Shown: positions 1 to 8,205 of the stretch, one piece after another
Layout of the letters: every line of letters begins with the position of its first letter
Numbering within the stretch: position 1 is the stretch's first letter
Assembly: GCA_030040395.1 (NCBI GenBank)
Contig: JASHTU010000293.1
Span: forward strand, 1-15,379
DNA length: 15,379 nt
DNA from: Acidobacteriaceae bacterium
GTDB taxonomy: Bacteria; Acidobacteriota; Terriglobia; Terriglobales; Acidobacteriaceae
Reading direction: 5' to 3'
Position numbers and translations under genes: made by a program
Notes under the pieces: model-generated
The model's input: only the letters and a program-made list of their open reading frames with translations
Told to the model about the DNA's origin: nothing
Database searches by the model: none

Positions 1-39
1 CCGCGCCCGTGATCCCGCCGCAGCACAATAAAGCTTCAG

Positions 40-363
40 TCATTTTTCACCGTCGCGCGGCGCCGCAGAATCCCGATTCCGCGTTTTGCCGGCCGGATCG
101 TTCGGGTGCGAAGCCAGTGGGTAAACCGTAATTCCCAGGTACGGAAAGAAAGGGAGCGAAGTCAATGCTTCGTGAAGCCGATCCGTACTTTCGGCGCTCC
201 AAATTCCCCAGTTCTCCCGCCGTCCGGGAACTCGCCACAGTCGAATCAATGTTCCCGAGGCCGCTAACTCACGCGCGCGGATTGCCTCCTTCTCTCGCAA
301 TGCTAACTCGGCATCTGAACCAGCCTGGATCCCGCTTACTACCATATGCACAAGAAATTCCAT
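40..363 (-). CDS. Muconolactone delta-isomerase-like small protein
   Basis: A 107-residue protein of the muconolactone isomerase (CatC-like) fold family, whose classical member moves a double bond in muconolactone during catechol degradation by the beta-ketoadipate route. It shows the family layout over its first 90 residues: an N-terminal strand (MEFLVHMVV), the central strand and turn (LIRLWRVPGRRENWGIW), and the C-terminal block LTSLPFFPYLGITVYPLASHP, close to the LPLFPYMEIEVTPLARHP pattern of CatC. The last 17 residues are a charged tail beyond the usual end near residue 95. It starts 22 bp after the stop of the fused E1 gene, same strand, so the two are probably co-transcribed. The ribosome site is weak. 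No other catechol-pathway gene is near, so a true muconolactone substrate is doubtful; the family also holds uncharacterised stand-alone proteins. The family call is firm, the reaction is not. Confidence 0.8.
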   Translation of the reverse strand: MEFLVHMVVSGIQAGSDAELALREKEAIRARELAASGTLIRLWRVPGRRENWGIWSAESTDRLHEALTSLPFFPYLGITVYPLASHPNDPAGKTRNRDSAAPRDGEK

Positions 364-385
364 GTCGTCATCGACTCAGATTTGA

Positions 386-2416
386 CTATTTATGCGCAAG
401 TAACCGCCTGACTTCTTCAATTACCTTCGTAGTTGAGGGCAAAAGCGCACGCTGCAGAACGGGCGCAGCCGGAATTCTCATATCCGGGGTTGCAACCCGA
501 CTAAGACTAAGTCCCAGTTCGTTCCCCAATGACTCATGAAGTCGCGCGATAATCTCCGCGCCGAAACCGGCCGTCCGATTGGCTTCGTGCAAGACAATCA
601 CCCTGCCTGAAGCCTTCCTGACAGCGGCGCGGAGACCCTCGTCGTCAAGAGGACATAGCCAGCGCAGGTCGAGAACGCCGACGTCACAGCCTTCACCCTC
701 GAGTTGCGTCACAGCCTCAAGAGCTATCTGCACGCCGGGACCCCAGGTGACGATGACCGCGTCGCGACCCGGCCGGCGCAAAACCGATCGTCCCATGGGT
801 TCAATCGCGTCGGAGAAATGAACTTCCCCCGTGGTTTGATATAAACTCCTCGACTCAAGAACGATACACGGATCCGGCGCGGCCACGGCGGTGCGCAAAA
901 GACTATAAGCGTCCTGGGGAGTAGCCGGGACTGCAATCCTAAGTCCCGGAATGTGAGCAAGGATGGCTTCAAGGCTCTGAGAGTGTTGTGCGCATGACCC
1001 CGGAGTGGCGCCCTGCTGGGTGCGCACCACGATCGGCGCGCCCGATCTGCCACCCGTAACATAGCGAACGTTCGCCGCCTGGTTGATGATTTGATCGAGC
1101 GCCACAAGCATGAAGTCGGCCCACATGATTTCTACAATCGGCTTCATCCCCATCAGCGCCACACCCACCGCCGAACCCAGGATGGCGCTCTCGGATATGG
1201 GCGTGTCGAAAACCCGGTCCTCGCCGAAGGTCTTCTGCAGCCCGCGAGCCGCGCCAAATATGCCGCCGGATTTTCCTACATCCTCACCATATACGAGCAC
1301 CTCGGGGCGCGTCGCTAATTCCCGCGCTAACGCTTCGTTCACCGCTTGAATATAACTGACGGTTTTGACCGTCTCTTGCAACGGCGCTTCGATAGACGGT
1401 AAGCTCAGTCCATTCACGGACCATACGTGCTCGAAAGCAGTCGCCGGATCCGGGCGTGGCGCATGCAAAACTTCGGTTTGCGCCCGATCCAATTCCGAAC
1501 GAACGGCGCGCCCCATTTCCTCAAATTCGTCTTCGCTCAAAGCGCCCGCCGCGATCAATTTGCGGGAAAAGGTGACGATGGGATCACGCGTCCGAGAATC
1601 GTCGCGGTCTTCCTTCGAACGATAATGTTCGATGTCACGATTGTAATGTCCCCAAAGCCGCGGCACACGGCACTCAATCAGGACAGGTCCGTTCCCCTCC
1701 CGAACACGATCGGCAGCTTGGCGGACGGTATCGCGCACGATCGTGGGATCGACGCCGTTGATGGTGACTCCCGGAATCCCGTAGCCGTTGGCCCGTTGCG
1801 CAATTCGCTCCACTCGAAATGCAAGTTTAGTCGGAGTATATTCCGACCATCCATTATTCTCGCAGACGATGAGGACGGGCAGACGCCGGGCGGCCGCGAA
1901 GGCCAGTCCCTCGTGAGTCGATCCTTGATTGAAGGCTCCGTCCCCAATAGAAACAGCAACTACCTGTCCATTGCCGGAGATCAGGTTCGCCATAGCCACG
2001 CCACAAGCAATTGGAACCCCCGCGCCGACAATCGAGTTTTCCCCAATGAAGCGGCGATCCGGCGCCATCATATACGCCGACCCACCGCGGCCGCCGTTCA
2101 AGCCCATCCGACGGTGACATATCTCTCCAAATACCTCGCGCAAAGGCAAACCTGAAGCTAAAGCCCAACCGTGTCCCCGATAAGTGGCAACAATTTGGTC
2201 AGATGCGTTTAACCCGGCGAGAGTTCCAACCGGAACCGCCTCTTGGCCCGCGCAAAAATGAGCCGAGCCGATCACTTCCGGCGGTGTGGCATTGCTCAAG
2301 TCAAGCGATCTCTGCTCCAGTTCGCGAATCAGCAGCATTTCCTTAAGAAGAGCTATGCCGTTCGTCTGTTCTTCCGCATCGGCGCGATTTGTCCCACTCG
2401 ATTCGGCAGCCCTCAT
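386..2416 (-). CDS. Fused E1 alpha/beta of a 2-oxoacid dehydrogenase (thiamine diphosphate)
   Basis: A 676-residue fusion of both E1 subunits of a pyruvate/acetoin/branched-chain 2-oxoacid dehydrogenase, which decarboxylates a 2-oxoacid on thiamine diphosphate and passes the acyl group to a lipoyl E2. Residues about 20-330 are E1 alpha: TYRGHG (78-83), the ThDP/Mg motif GDG (158-160) ending in ENN (186-188), and the GHYNRD loop near 256. Residues about 350-676 are E1 beta: YGEDVG (376-381), the catalytic-type Glu in ISES (E409), and QHSQSLEA (477-484). Most such E1 enzymes are separate alpha and beta polypeptides, though fused forms are known. The ATG is preceded by AGGGGA with a 6-nt spacer. 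No E2 or E3 gene is in the window; they may lie beyond the left edge or elsewhere. The substrate (pyruvate, acetoin, branched-chain or another 2-oxoacid) is not decidable from sequence. Confidence 0.93.
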   Translation of the reverse strand: MRAAESSGTNRADAEEQTNGIALLKEMLLIRELEQRSLDLSNATPPEVIGSAHFCAGQEAVPVGTLAGLNASDQIVATYRGHGWALASGLPLREVFGEICHRRMGLNGGRGGSAYMMAPDRRFIGENSIVGAGVPIACGVAMANLISGNGQVVAVSIGDGAFNQGSTHEGLAFAAARRLPVLIVCENNGWSEYTPTKLAFRVERIAQRANGYGIPGVTINGVDPTIVRDTVRQAADRVREGNGPVLIECRVPRLWGHYNRDIEHYRSKEDRDDSRTRDPIVTFSRKLIAAGALSEDEFEEMGRAVRSELDRAQTEVLHAPRPDPATAFEHVWSVNGLSLPSIEAPLQETVKTVSYIQAVNEALARELATRPEVLVYGEDVGKSGGIFGAARGLQKTFGEDRVFDTPISESAILGSAVGVALMGMKPIVEIMWADFMLVALDQIINQAANVRYVTGGRSGAPIVVRTQQGATPGSCAQHSQSLEAILAHIPGLRIAVPATPQDAYSLLRTAVAAPDPCIVLESRSLYQTTGEVHFSDAIEPMGRSVLRRPGRDAVIVTWGPGVQIALEAVTQLEGEGCDVGVLDLRWLCPLDDEGLRAAVRKASGRVIVLHEANRTAGFGAEIIARLHESLGNELGLSLSRVATPDMRIPAAPVLQRALLPSTTKVIEEVRRLLAHK

Positions 2417-2604
2417 CTGTCATCCCCTGTATGAATTGCCAAATCACGGTGGAGATTCTGACTCATCCGAAAAGCAAAATTCCTATCCCGGTAATCCATT
2501 AGAAAGGAGCGCATTCCAGATGAGTTCGACAAATAAAGCATAAGTGGGCTCAATCCCCTCCATGGTTCTCTCGACGAATTAAGCATGTCCATGCATGGCG
2601 ACAA
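2413..2604 (-). CDS. Possible 63-residue ORF overlapping the E1 start (doubtful)
   Basis: A small minus-strand reading frame starting at TTG, with AAGGA seven bases upstream, whose TGA stop overlaps the ATG of the fused E1 gene in an ATGA arrangement. The predicted peptide is hydrophilic with no signal peptide, membrane segment or motif I recognise. The overlap and the ribosome-site-like AAGGA are the only arguments for it. A chance ORF in the E1 leader is at least as likely, so it is listed with low confidence. Confidence 0.18.
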   Translation of the reverse strand: MSPCMDMLNSSREPWRGLSPLMLYLSNSSGMRSFLMDYRDRNFAFRMSQNLHRDLAIHTGDDR

Positions 2605-2726
2605 AACAATTCCTTTCCGAAAATTGCGGCCACTCGCGCTCAGACCTCGGGCGGCGGACTTTGCAGCCGTTGCGGCTCTTCGTCTACGCTCTCGCGTTCA
2701 ACGCCGCCCGGAAGATTTCTGGACTT
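2417..2726. other. 310-bp gap between receptor stop and E1 start
   Basis: This holds the 3' flank of the receptor gene and the leader of the E1 gene, both transcribed leftwards. I see no convincing sigma70 promoter for E1 and no terminator. The short hairpin AGCCG-TTG-CGGCT (2665-2677) lies beyond the receptor stop but lacks a following T-run on the minus strand. Apart from the doubtful 63-residue ORF, nothing here looks coding. Confidence 0.6.
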
Positions 2727-5700
2727 CTAAAAATCAGCCCTTAAGCTTAATTGTATTTGCCTCGGCGTTGCTCCTGGAGCCAGCGAACTGATGACGCCAA
2801 ACCCGGTCCCGCCATAGGTGGTGCCGGGAGCCCCGTAATTTTGAATATTGAATACGTTGAAGAATTCTCCGCGGAACTGGAAGTTCAACGACTCCCAAGC
2901 GTGAAATTGCTTCATCAGCGAAAAATCGAAGTTGTCGTACGGCATGGCCGTAATCATGCCTCGGCCCGAGTTGCCATATTCATAGACCGGGTGGGAGAAA
3001 ACCGACGTGTCGAAAGCTTCGAACTTCGTCGGATGTGACAGCTTGGGGCTTCCGCTAACATTGGCGCGATCGTAGTTATAGGTGCCTGTATTGCCAATAT
3101 TGGCCGGATCAATACCCGCATCGGGAAAACCTAGGGGAACACCGGAATGAGCCGAGGCATCTAAGTTGGCTTGCCATCCGCCAATAAGATTGGACGCCAA
3201 GCCATTTCGCAGCCAGTGCTGGCCCGGTCCAAACGGCAGTTGATACAAACCGTAGCCATACCACAGCAGCTTAATGCTGTTCCCGGAGATGCCGTAATCC
3301 GCGCGGAGATCGTTGTAGTTTTGCATGGCCGAATAACTTTGCGGTCCGTTCTCAACTCCATAATAACCGCTGCTGCCGTTGTCCATGGACTTTGACCACG
3401 TAAAGCCGGTCCCGAAATTGAGCCCGGAGGTAAGCCGCTTATCCACCCTGACCTCCATCGCGTTGAAGTTCGACTCGCCGCGGGAAGTGGCTTCGAGTGC
3501 AGTGCCCGACCAGGGGAACGGCCGGTCTGCGCCGGCTTCTCCCGGAACAGGAGAGTTATTCGAAACGCCGGTAATGGGCAAATGCCGGTCAAGGCTCCCG
3601 ACATAGGAGACAGACGCCAGCAAACTGGCGGTAAGTTGCTGTTGAATGTCGAGGTTGAACTGCTGGGAATAGTGATCCTTCAAGTACGGATCGTAATACC
3701 ACCCGAACTGCGCGAAAGGCGTGGGAACCGTGGGCAGAGCCTTGGCTGCGCTGATGGTCGGGATCACGTCCTCGACGGTGGTGACCGGCCCGCCAATTAC
3801 GTTAAAGTCGAGAGGCAAAGAGGAATTCGAAGGCCACGCTAACAGACGATCTCTGACCGTCTGGATAGAGCCGGTCACGTTGTCGTAGATCAAGCCATAT
3901 CCACCGCGGATCACGGTGTTGTTTCTGAGCTGGTAAGCAAAACCGAAACGCGGTCCGAAGTCTGTGTAAATGGCGGCAGGGCCCAGGTTCGGATCGGCCG
4001 CCGGAACAACGTGGGCGGCAATCACAGCGGCTTCGGCGGGCGTGAGCGCGGGGTCGGAAGCCAGCGTCGGCATGCAAGGCGCATACACGCCGCCGGCCGG
4101 ATTGCACGGTGGTGGCAGCTTACCTCCAGATACAATCCAGTTGCCGGTTCTCGGATCAAGCATGCCTGCCGTAGTTCCATTCAAAAGATGCGGCGACGAC
4201 TCGCCGTCCCAGCGCAGGCCGGCGTTGATCGTCAAGCGCGGAAACGCCTTCCAGGAGTCTTCGATATAGGCCGAAGGGGCGACGGTGCGGACGGCGTTCA
4301 CTTCGGACTGGAAGCGGCCATTGTCCGGCACGCCGATCAGCGCGCTGGCAAGCGGATTGCCTGTTCCCCCCTGGTTACTCGGATCGGCCGTCTCTGCTTG
4401 CGCAAAGGTAAAGGTGGCCGAGCCGAAGGTTTTTCCGTCGATGCCCTGGATCATTTCCGGAATCTGTTCCTCAAAGCCGTAGCGGAACTGGTGGTTTCCA
4501 TGCATCCAGGTTACATTGACCGCAAAGTTGAGTTCGTGGCTCACATTCTCGCTAGGACCGCTGCCGCCGATCCCGTTGTAACCAATCGTCAATCCCGTCT
4601 GCGCAGCAGAGGAAGTCGAGGTATAGCCGAAATTCTGGAACCCGTAGACGTTCTGCACGGCGCTAAAGATCGCGTTCCCGCCCGACGGAACGCCGGTGAA
4701 CGTCGTGGTGCCCAGAGAGTTGAACCTGCCCGAGTAGCCAATCGTCGCATCCAAAATCAGGCGCGGCGAGAAGACGTGCGTGACCCCGCCTCCGAAGTTC
4801 CTGTCATCAGCAGATGAAATGCCACTTTCGTGCTGAGAACTGGGAGTGTCGCTGGAGCCGTCTTCGAAACTATAGCGGAACCACATCGTGTTGTTGGCTC
4901 CGAAATTCTGGTCCACGCGCCCGGTGAATTCCTCGGCGGTGTTCACGCCCACGGTATTCAGAATGGTGTTGGGCGCGCCGGCGGTTAAAGGCGTGAAGTT
5001 CGGAGTATCGCTGTAGGCTTTAATGAAAGTCTGAACCCCGGCATCGATCATGCTGGGTGGAATGACGTGGCCGACCTCATTGGCGGGTTCCGAGCCTGCT
5101 CCGATTTCCGGCCGCGAGTAATTTCCTGCGGTTCCCGTGGTCTGAAATGGATTGTAGAGAAGCGCTGGCTGGCCCGAGCTGGTGACGACGGAGGAATTTG
5201 TGAAATCGCCGCTTAGCTCCGCTGCGGTGGGCGAAATATAACTGGCCCCCGCCGCCTTTGAATAGCGCCAAGCTTCCCAGCCCGCAAAGAAGAACGTCTT
5301 ATCCCTGCCGTTGTAAACCTTGGGAATCTTCACCGGGCCGCCGAAATCCGCGCCATACTCGTTTTGACGAAACGGGGCCGGTGGCGCGGGGGTATTTCCG
5401 CTAAAGTCGGTAAAGGGATTCCGCGAGTCGAAGGCGTTGTTGCGCAAATATTCCCAAAGCGAGCCATGATACGCATTCGTGCCTGACTTGGTTACAACAT
5501 TGACCACCCCGCCCAACACGCCGCCGTACTCCGCCTGGTCGTCATGCGACAAGACTTTGAATTCCTGGATGGAATCGATGATGGGCCCGACATCGTAGGA
5601 GCTGGCGAAGGCGGCGGTGTTGACGACGCCGTCGAGGTAGTAGAGATTTTCGCGATTCCATTGCCCTTGGGTGGCGGGAAAAACGTAGGTCGACCCGGGA

Positions 5701-6329
5701 ATACCGGGAGAACCGAAACCGGTGCCGTAGCCAACATTCCCGTTCTGCGAGTAGTTCACCGGGTTCTCACCCGGCGTCAGCGTCAGCAGCGCGGAAAAAC
5801 TTCTCCCGTTGAGGGGCAGATTATTCACCGTCCGCTGCTCCACCACCGCGCCCAGGTTGGCCGTCGACGCCTGCAGCATTTCCGCGGTCGCATTGACGCT
5901 CACCGTCTGTGTCGTCTGGCCAAGCTGCAGCTTGAAGTCCTGCGTGGAAAACTGATTCACGTCGAGCCGGAGGGCGGGCTTTACCGCTTTCTGGAAACCG
6001 GTCGCCGTGACGGTCAGGTCGTACGCTCCCGGGGGAATCAGGGGAAACTGATACAAACCTTCCCCGTTGGTTTGGGTGGTTCTCACCAAACCGGTCTGGG
6101 TGTCCTGCAAAGTCACAGTCGCGCCCACCACCACCGCGCCGTTGGGATCGTAAACGTGTCCGTTGAATTGTCCGGTTGCCGTCTGCGCTCGTGAGAGAGT
6201 GGAAAATCCGAACAGCCCCGCAATGGAGATCAGGGCCAGAATGGCAATTCCAAATCGGCCTGCCGATCCAGACGACCGGCGCTGCGCAGGCACACGCCTC
6301 GGCGCAATAGCACTCCAAGAGTTGCGCAT
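2727..6329 (-). CDS. Oar-like TonB-dependent outer-membrane receptor
   Basis: A 1200-residue outer-membrane beta-barrel receptor. It has an Arg-rich N-terminus, a hydrophobic stretch (about 26-44) and a likely signal-peptidase site after LSRA (48). A carboxypeptidase-regulatory-like domain follows (about 54-137; GHVYDPNGAVVVGATVTL, then the GxYxFxxxPPGxYxLTV pattern). The plug region (about 145-290) contains EQRTVNNLPLNGRSF and GGVVNVVTKSGTN, and a long barrel ends in LSLRADF with a terminal Phe as expected for outer-membrane insertion. This architecture is the Oar/OmpA-related TonB receptor type abundant in Acidobacteriota, usually linked to uptake of large or carbohydrate-derived molecules; the actual ligand is unknown. 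The start is fixed by CGGAGG six bases before the ATG. Two promoters lie upstream (see separate entries). It is divergent from a secreted TPR protein and probably monocistronic, with 310 bp before the next gene. Confidence 0.95.
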   Translation of the reverse strand: MRNSWSAIAPRRVPAQRRSSGSAGRFGIAILALISIAGLFGFSTLSRAQTATGQFNGHVYDPNGAVVVGATVTLQDTQTGLVRTTQTNGEGLYQFPLIPPGAYDLTVTATGFQKAVKPALRLDVNQFSTQDFKLQLGQTTQTVSVNATAEMLQASTANLGAVVEQRTVNNLPLNGRSFSALLTLTPGENPVNYSQNGNVGYGTGFGSPGIPGSTYVFPATQGQWNRENLYYLDGVVNTAAFASSYDVGPIIDSIQEFKVLSHDDQAEYGGVLGGVVNVVTKSGTNAYHGSLWEYLRNNAFDSRNPFTDFSGNTPAPPAPFRQNEYGADFGGPVKIPKVYNGRDKTFFFAGWEAWRYSKAAGASYISPTAAELSGDFTNSSVVTSSGQPALLYNPFQTTGTAGNYSRPEIGAGSEPANEVGHVIPPSMIDAGVQTFIKAYSDTPNFTPLTAGAPNTILNTVGVNTAEEFTGRVDQNFGANNTMWFRYSFEDGSSDTPSSQHESGISSADDRNFGGGVTHVFSPRLILDATIGYSGRFNSLGTTTFTGVPSGGNAIFSAVQNVYGFQNFGYTSTSSAAQTGLTIGYNGIGGSGPSENVSHELNFAVNVTWMHGNHQFRYGFEEQIPEMIQGIDGKTFGSATFTFAQAETADPSNQGGTGNPLASALIGVPDNGRFQSEVNAVRTVAPSAYIEDSWKAFPRLTINAGLRWDGESSPHLLNGTTAGMLDPRTGNWIVSGGKLPPPCNPAGGVYAPCMPTLASDPALTPAEAAVIAAHVVPAADPNLGPAAIYTDFGPRFGFAYQLRNNTVIRGGYGLIYDNVTGSIQTVRDRLLAWPSNSSLPLDFNVIGGPVTTVEDVIPTISAAKALPTVPTPFAQFGWYYDPYLKDHYSQQFNLDIQQQLTASLLASVSYVGSLDRHLPITGVSNNSPVPGEAGADRPFPWSGTALEATSRGESNFNAMEVRVDKRLTSGLNFGTGFTWSKSMDNGSSGYYGVENGPQSYSAMQNYNDLRADYGISGNSIKLLWYGYGLYQLPFGPGQHWLRNGLASNLIGGWQANLDASAHSGVPLGFPDAGIDPANIGNTGTYNYDRANVSGSPKLSHPTKFEAFDTSVFSHPVYEYGNSGRGMITAMPYDNFDFSLMKQFHAWESLNFQFRGEFFNVFNIQNYGAPGTTYGGTGFGVISSLAPGATPRQIQLSLRADF

Positions 6330-6335
6330 GTTAAT

Positions 6336-6341
6336 CCTCCG
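6336..6341 (-). promoter_or_regulatory. Ribosome binding site of the receptor gene
   Basis: CGGAGG on the minus strand with a 6-nt spacer to the ATG at 6329. It is a strong Shine-Dalgarno match that supports the Arg-rich N-terminus as the true start. Confidence 0.8.
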
Positions 6342-6435
6342 TGGGGAAGTCTTCTTCAGAACCCTCTTGAATGAATTCGCTCTAACTTTCTCGTACCTAT
6401 GTTCGATTTCCTCTTCGTACTTTCGAACGGCAACC

Positions 6436-6465
6436 TTTATAGGTCCGAGAAAATGGACTTGTCAA
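6436..6465 (-). promoter_or_regulatory. Proximal promoter P1 of the receptor gene (TTGACA-18-TATAAA)
   Basis: On the minus strand a perfect TTGACA (6465-6460), an 18-bp spacer and TATAAA (6441-6436) form a near-consensus sigma70 promoter. Transcription would begin near 6429, giving a leader of about 100 nt before the ATG. The same arrangement recurs 145 bp upstream (P2). Confidence 0.7.
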
Positions 6466-6504
6466 GAAAAACATCTCAATATGACATGATCATCATACTA
6501 TGAT
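6459..6504. repeat. Upstream control element, copy 1, with ATCAT-N3-ATGAT dyad
   Basis: The first 38 bp (6459-6496) match 31 of 38 positions of the element at 6604-6641. Conserved blocks are TTGTCAAG, AAAA, ATCTCA, TATG and ATCAT, and both copies then continue with N3-ATGAT. The dyad ATCAT-ACT-ATGAT (6492-6504) is centred about 70 bp upstream of the predicted P1 start point, a place typical for an activator site (inference). I do not recognise the regulator. Confidence 0.6.
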
Positions 6505-6580
6505 ACTTTCGTTAACCTTTTGACTTGCTTCTCACACCGCAGTCGCTTTCCGGGCAAAATCTGCTCTAAGTCCGCCCCTC

Positions 6581-6610
6581 TGTATAGGAGCTTCCAGTGG
6601 GCGTTGTCAA
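6581..6610 (-). promoter_or_regulatory. Distal promoter P2 of the receptor gene (TTGACA-18-TATACA)
   Basis: On the minus strand TTGACA (6610-6605), an 18-bp spacer and TATACA (6586-6581) repeat the geometry of P1 exactly 145 bp further upstream. The two spacers are dissimilar (7 of 18 identical), while the hexamers and upstream flanks are conserved, which argues that the conserved parts are under selection. Confidence 0.62.
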
Positions 6611-6649
6611 GGAAAATATCTCACTATGCTATCATTATCATTAGATGAT
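6604..6649. repeat. Upstream control element, copy 2, with ATCAT-N3-ATGAT dyad
   Basis: Second copy of the element at 6459-6504, in the same orientation and 145 bp away. Its dyad ATCAT-TAG-ATGAT (6637-6649) sits at the same distance from the P2 -35 box as the copy-1 dyad does from P1. It also lies upstream of the divergent TPR gene and could influence that gene too. Confidence 0.6.
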
Positions 6650-6864
6650 GATTACTGGTCGCCCTTAATTCCCGAAGAAAAGTCGAATCGGAGCCCATGC
6701 TGTTTCGGGCGTCTCATTGTAAGGCTTTTAGTTTGAATGGCATGTGTGCCCTTTGCGGAAAGAACGCGCCATTGCGGCTCTATACTGTGAAACGCACGCC
6801 GCAGTTCACTCTTCCCTTCCGCCAGGCGCGGAACGATGCTGACATCTCGCTTGGAATCGCGACC

Positions 6865-8172
6865 ATGCTTCTTTACGAGCCCCGATCAACGCGCCCGGTC
6901 AAACCAGGAACCCGCTCTCGTTTCGCTGCTCGCGTGGCGCTCTGTGCGACGATCCTGATTCCATGCTCCCCGATCGGAGCGGCGCAATCAAGATCTCCGA
7001 CGCGAAAGGCCGTTCCTGCGTCTACGCTTGTCGATCAGGCAAGAAAATTGATTCAGTCCGGGGACCCCCAAGCCGCCTTGACCTTGCTGCAGCAGACCAG
7101 TCTCAGCGGTCCCGATTCAAGCGAAATCCACACTTTGAAGGGGATTTGTTTCGCCATGACGGCGAAGCCCATTGAGTCCACGGCCGAGTTCGATCGGGCC
7201 ATCGCCTTGCGCCCGAGCGATGCGCCCACCTATTTGTCTGCCGGCTTGGCCGCCGCGAGCTTCGATAACCTGGATCGAGCTATCGAAATGCTGTCGCATG
7301 CGCTCCGCCTCGACCCCTCTCTGCCTGGGGTTCGCTATAACTACGCACTCGTCCTCGCCCGCGACGCCCGTTATGCCGACTCGGAAAAACAGGCGGACGT
7401 GGAACTGGCAACCAAAGCCCCTCGAGCGGAAACTCCTGTTGAACTTTGGAAATTGAAAGCGCGCGACGCCTATTACCAGAAGAAGTGGCAGGACGCGATC
7501 GCTTCCTACCAAGAGGTCCTCGAGCTTCAGCCGAATTGGGCCGAGGCTTACGCAGCGATTGGCGAGGCGCTTTATTCCCTCAATCGCTTTCCGGAAAGCC
7601 AAGCCGCGCTTCGCAAGGCGCTGGCCCTCGACCCTCAAAATGGGACGGCGCACAACATTCTCGCCAAACTTTATCAGGACGACGGCAAGCAGGACGCGGC
7701 GATCCCCGAGTTTGAAGCCGCCATTCGCTTGAATCCCAACGACCGCGAGTCCGTCTATCGGTTGTTCCGGATTTATAACGCCAAGGGAGATACGACGAAC
7801 GCCGCAAGACTGCAAAAGCAACTTAAGGGTCTTTTGGCCAACAATTTGGCGGAGTCGAACAATGAAGCGAAAGCGACAGTGCTCAACGGTCAAGGCATCG
7901 AGTTAGAAAAGAAGGGCGATCTTGCCGCCGCGCTGGGCGATTACGACCAGGCCGCCAGGATCGATGTAACGAATATCATCTTCCGGCGCAACGCGGCATT
8001 GCTCCTCTGCAAAATGGGAAGAGCAGAGGAGGCGATTCCCCGTCTGCGCGATATTCTTTCGCTCGATCCCGACGACGCGGAAACGCTGCAGATCCTGGCT
8101 GTCGCCAACGAACTCGCATCCGGCCGTGCCGGCAACAAGAAGAGCCTTCCCGAGCCGCAGTCCTCTCGTTGA
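6865..8172 (+). CDS. Secreted tetratricopeptide-repeat protein
   Basis: A 435-residue protein built almost entirely of TPR units (roughly eight to nine 34-residue helix pairs, for example AEAYAAIGEALYSLNRF and AIPEFEAAIRLNPND), a scaffold fold for protein-protein contacts. I chose the ATG at 6865 because it gives a classic export signal: basic stretch (RSTRPVKPGTRSRFAAR), hydrophobic core (VALCATILIPCSPIG) and a likely cleavage after GAA or AAQ. An ATG at 6697 is the alternative and would bury this signal inside the protein. TPR repeats begin near residue 55 and continue, with a linker around 310-330, to near the Ser/Pro-rich C-terminus. It faces away from the receptor gene and shares its control region; exported TPR proteins are common in Acidobacteriota. 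A role in the uptake or degradation apparatus served by the receptor is inference. It ends 33 bp from the convergent enolase-superfamily gene, with no terminator visible. Confidence 0.85.
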   Translation: MLLYEPRSTRPVKPGTRSRFAARVALCATILIPCSPIGAAQSRSPTRKAVPASTLVDQARKLIQSGDPQAALTLLQQTSLSGPDSSEIHTLKGICFAMTAKPIESTAEFDRAIALRPSDAPTYLSAGLAAASFDNLDRAIEMLSHALRLDPSLPGVRYNYALVLARDARYADSEKQADVELATKAPRAETPVELWKLKARDAYYQKKWQDAIASYQEVLELQPNWAEAYAAIGEALYSLNRFPESQAALRKALALDPQNGTAHNILAKLYQDDGKQDAAIPEFEAAIRLNPNDRESVYRLFRIYNAKGDTTNAARLQKQLKGLLANNLAESNNEAKATVLNGQGIELEKKGDLAAALGDYDQAARIDVTNIIFRRNAALLLCKMGRAEEAIPRLRDILSLDPDDAETLQILAVANELASGRAGNKKSLPEPQSSR

Positions 8173-8205
8173 GTTGTTCGCCGAATGAATCCGCGCTGAA
8201 ACGTC

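Larger units (their letters stand above)
6330..6864. other. 535-bp divergent control region between receptor and TPR gene
   Basis: Besides the receptor promoters and repeated elements it holds the leader of the TPR gene. The TPR reading frame stays open upstream to an ATG at 6697 (GGAG three bases before it), but the extra 56 residues (Cys-rich, no hydrophobic signal) do not look like a protein N-terminus. A lone -10-like TATACT lies at 6781-6786 without a matching -35 box, and could serve a start at 6865. Confidence 0.5.

Noticed and set aside
499..513. A 13-bp match (GACTTAGTCTTAG, minus strand) to the half-site array at 10228-10244.
   Set aside because: It lies inside the E1 coding sequence (codons for LSLSR), and a few shared 13-mers are expected by chance in 15 kb.
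2665..2677. Hairpin AGCCG-TTG-CGGCT after the receptor stop as a terminator.
   Set aside because: Only five base pairs and no T-run on the minus strand.
4011..4817. Plus-strand open frame of 268 codons opposite the receptor.
   Set aside because: Arg-rich antisense shadow of the receptor gene with no recognisable domain.
6697..6864. N-terminal extension of the TPR protein from the ATG at 6697.
   Set aside because: It would place the export signal 75 residues inside the protein, the ribosome site spacing is only 3 nt, and the extension has no protein-like features.
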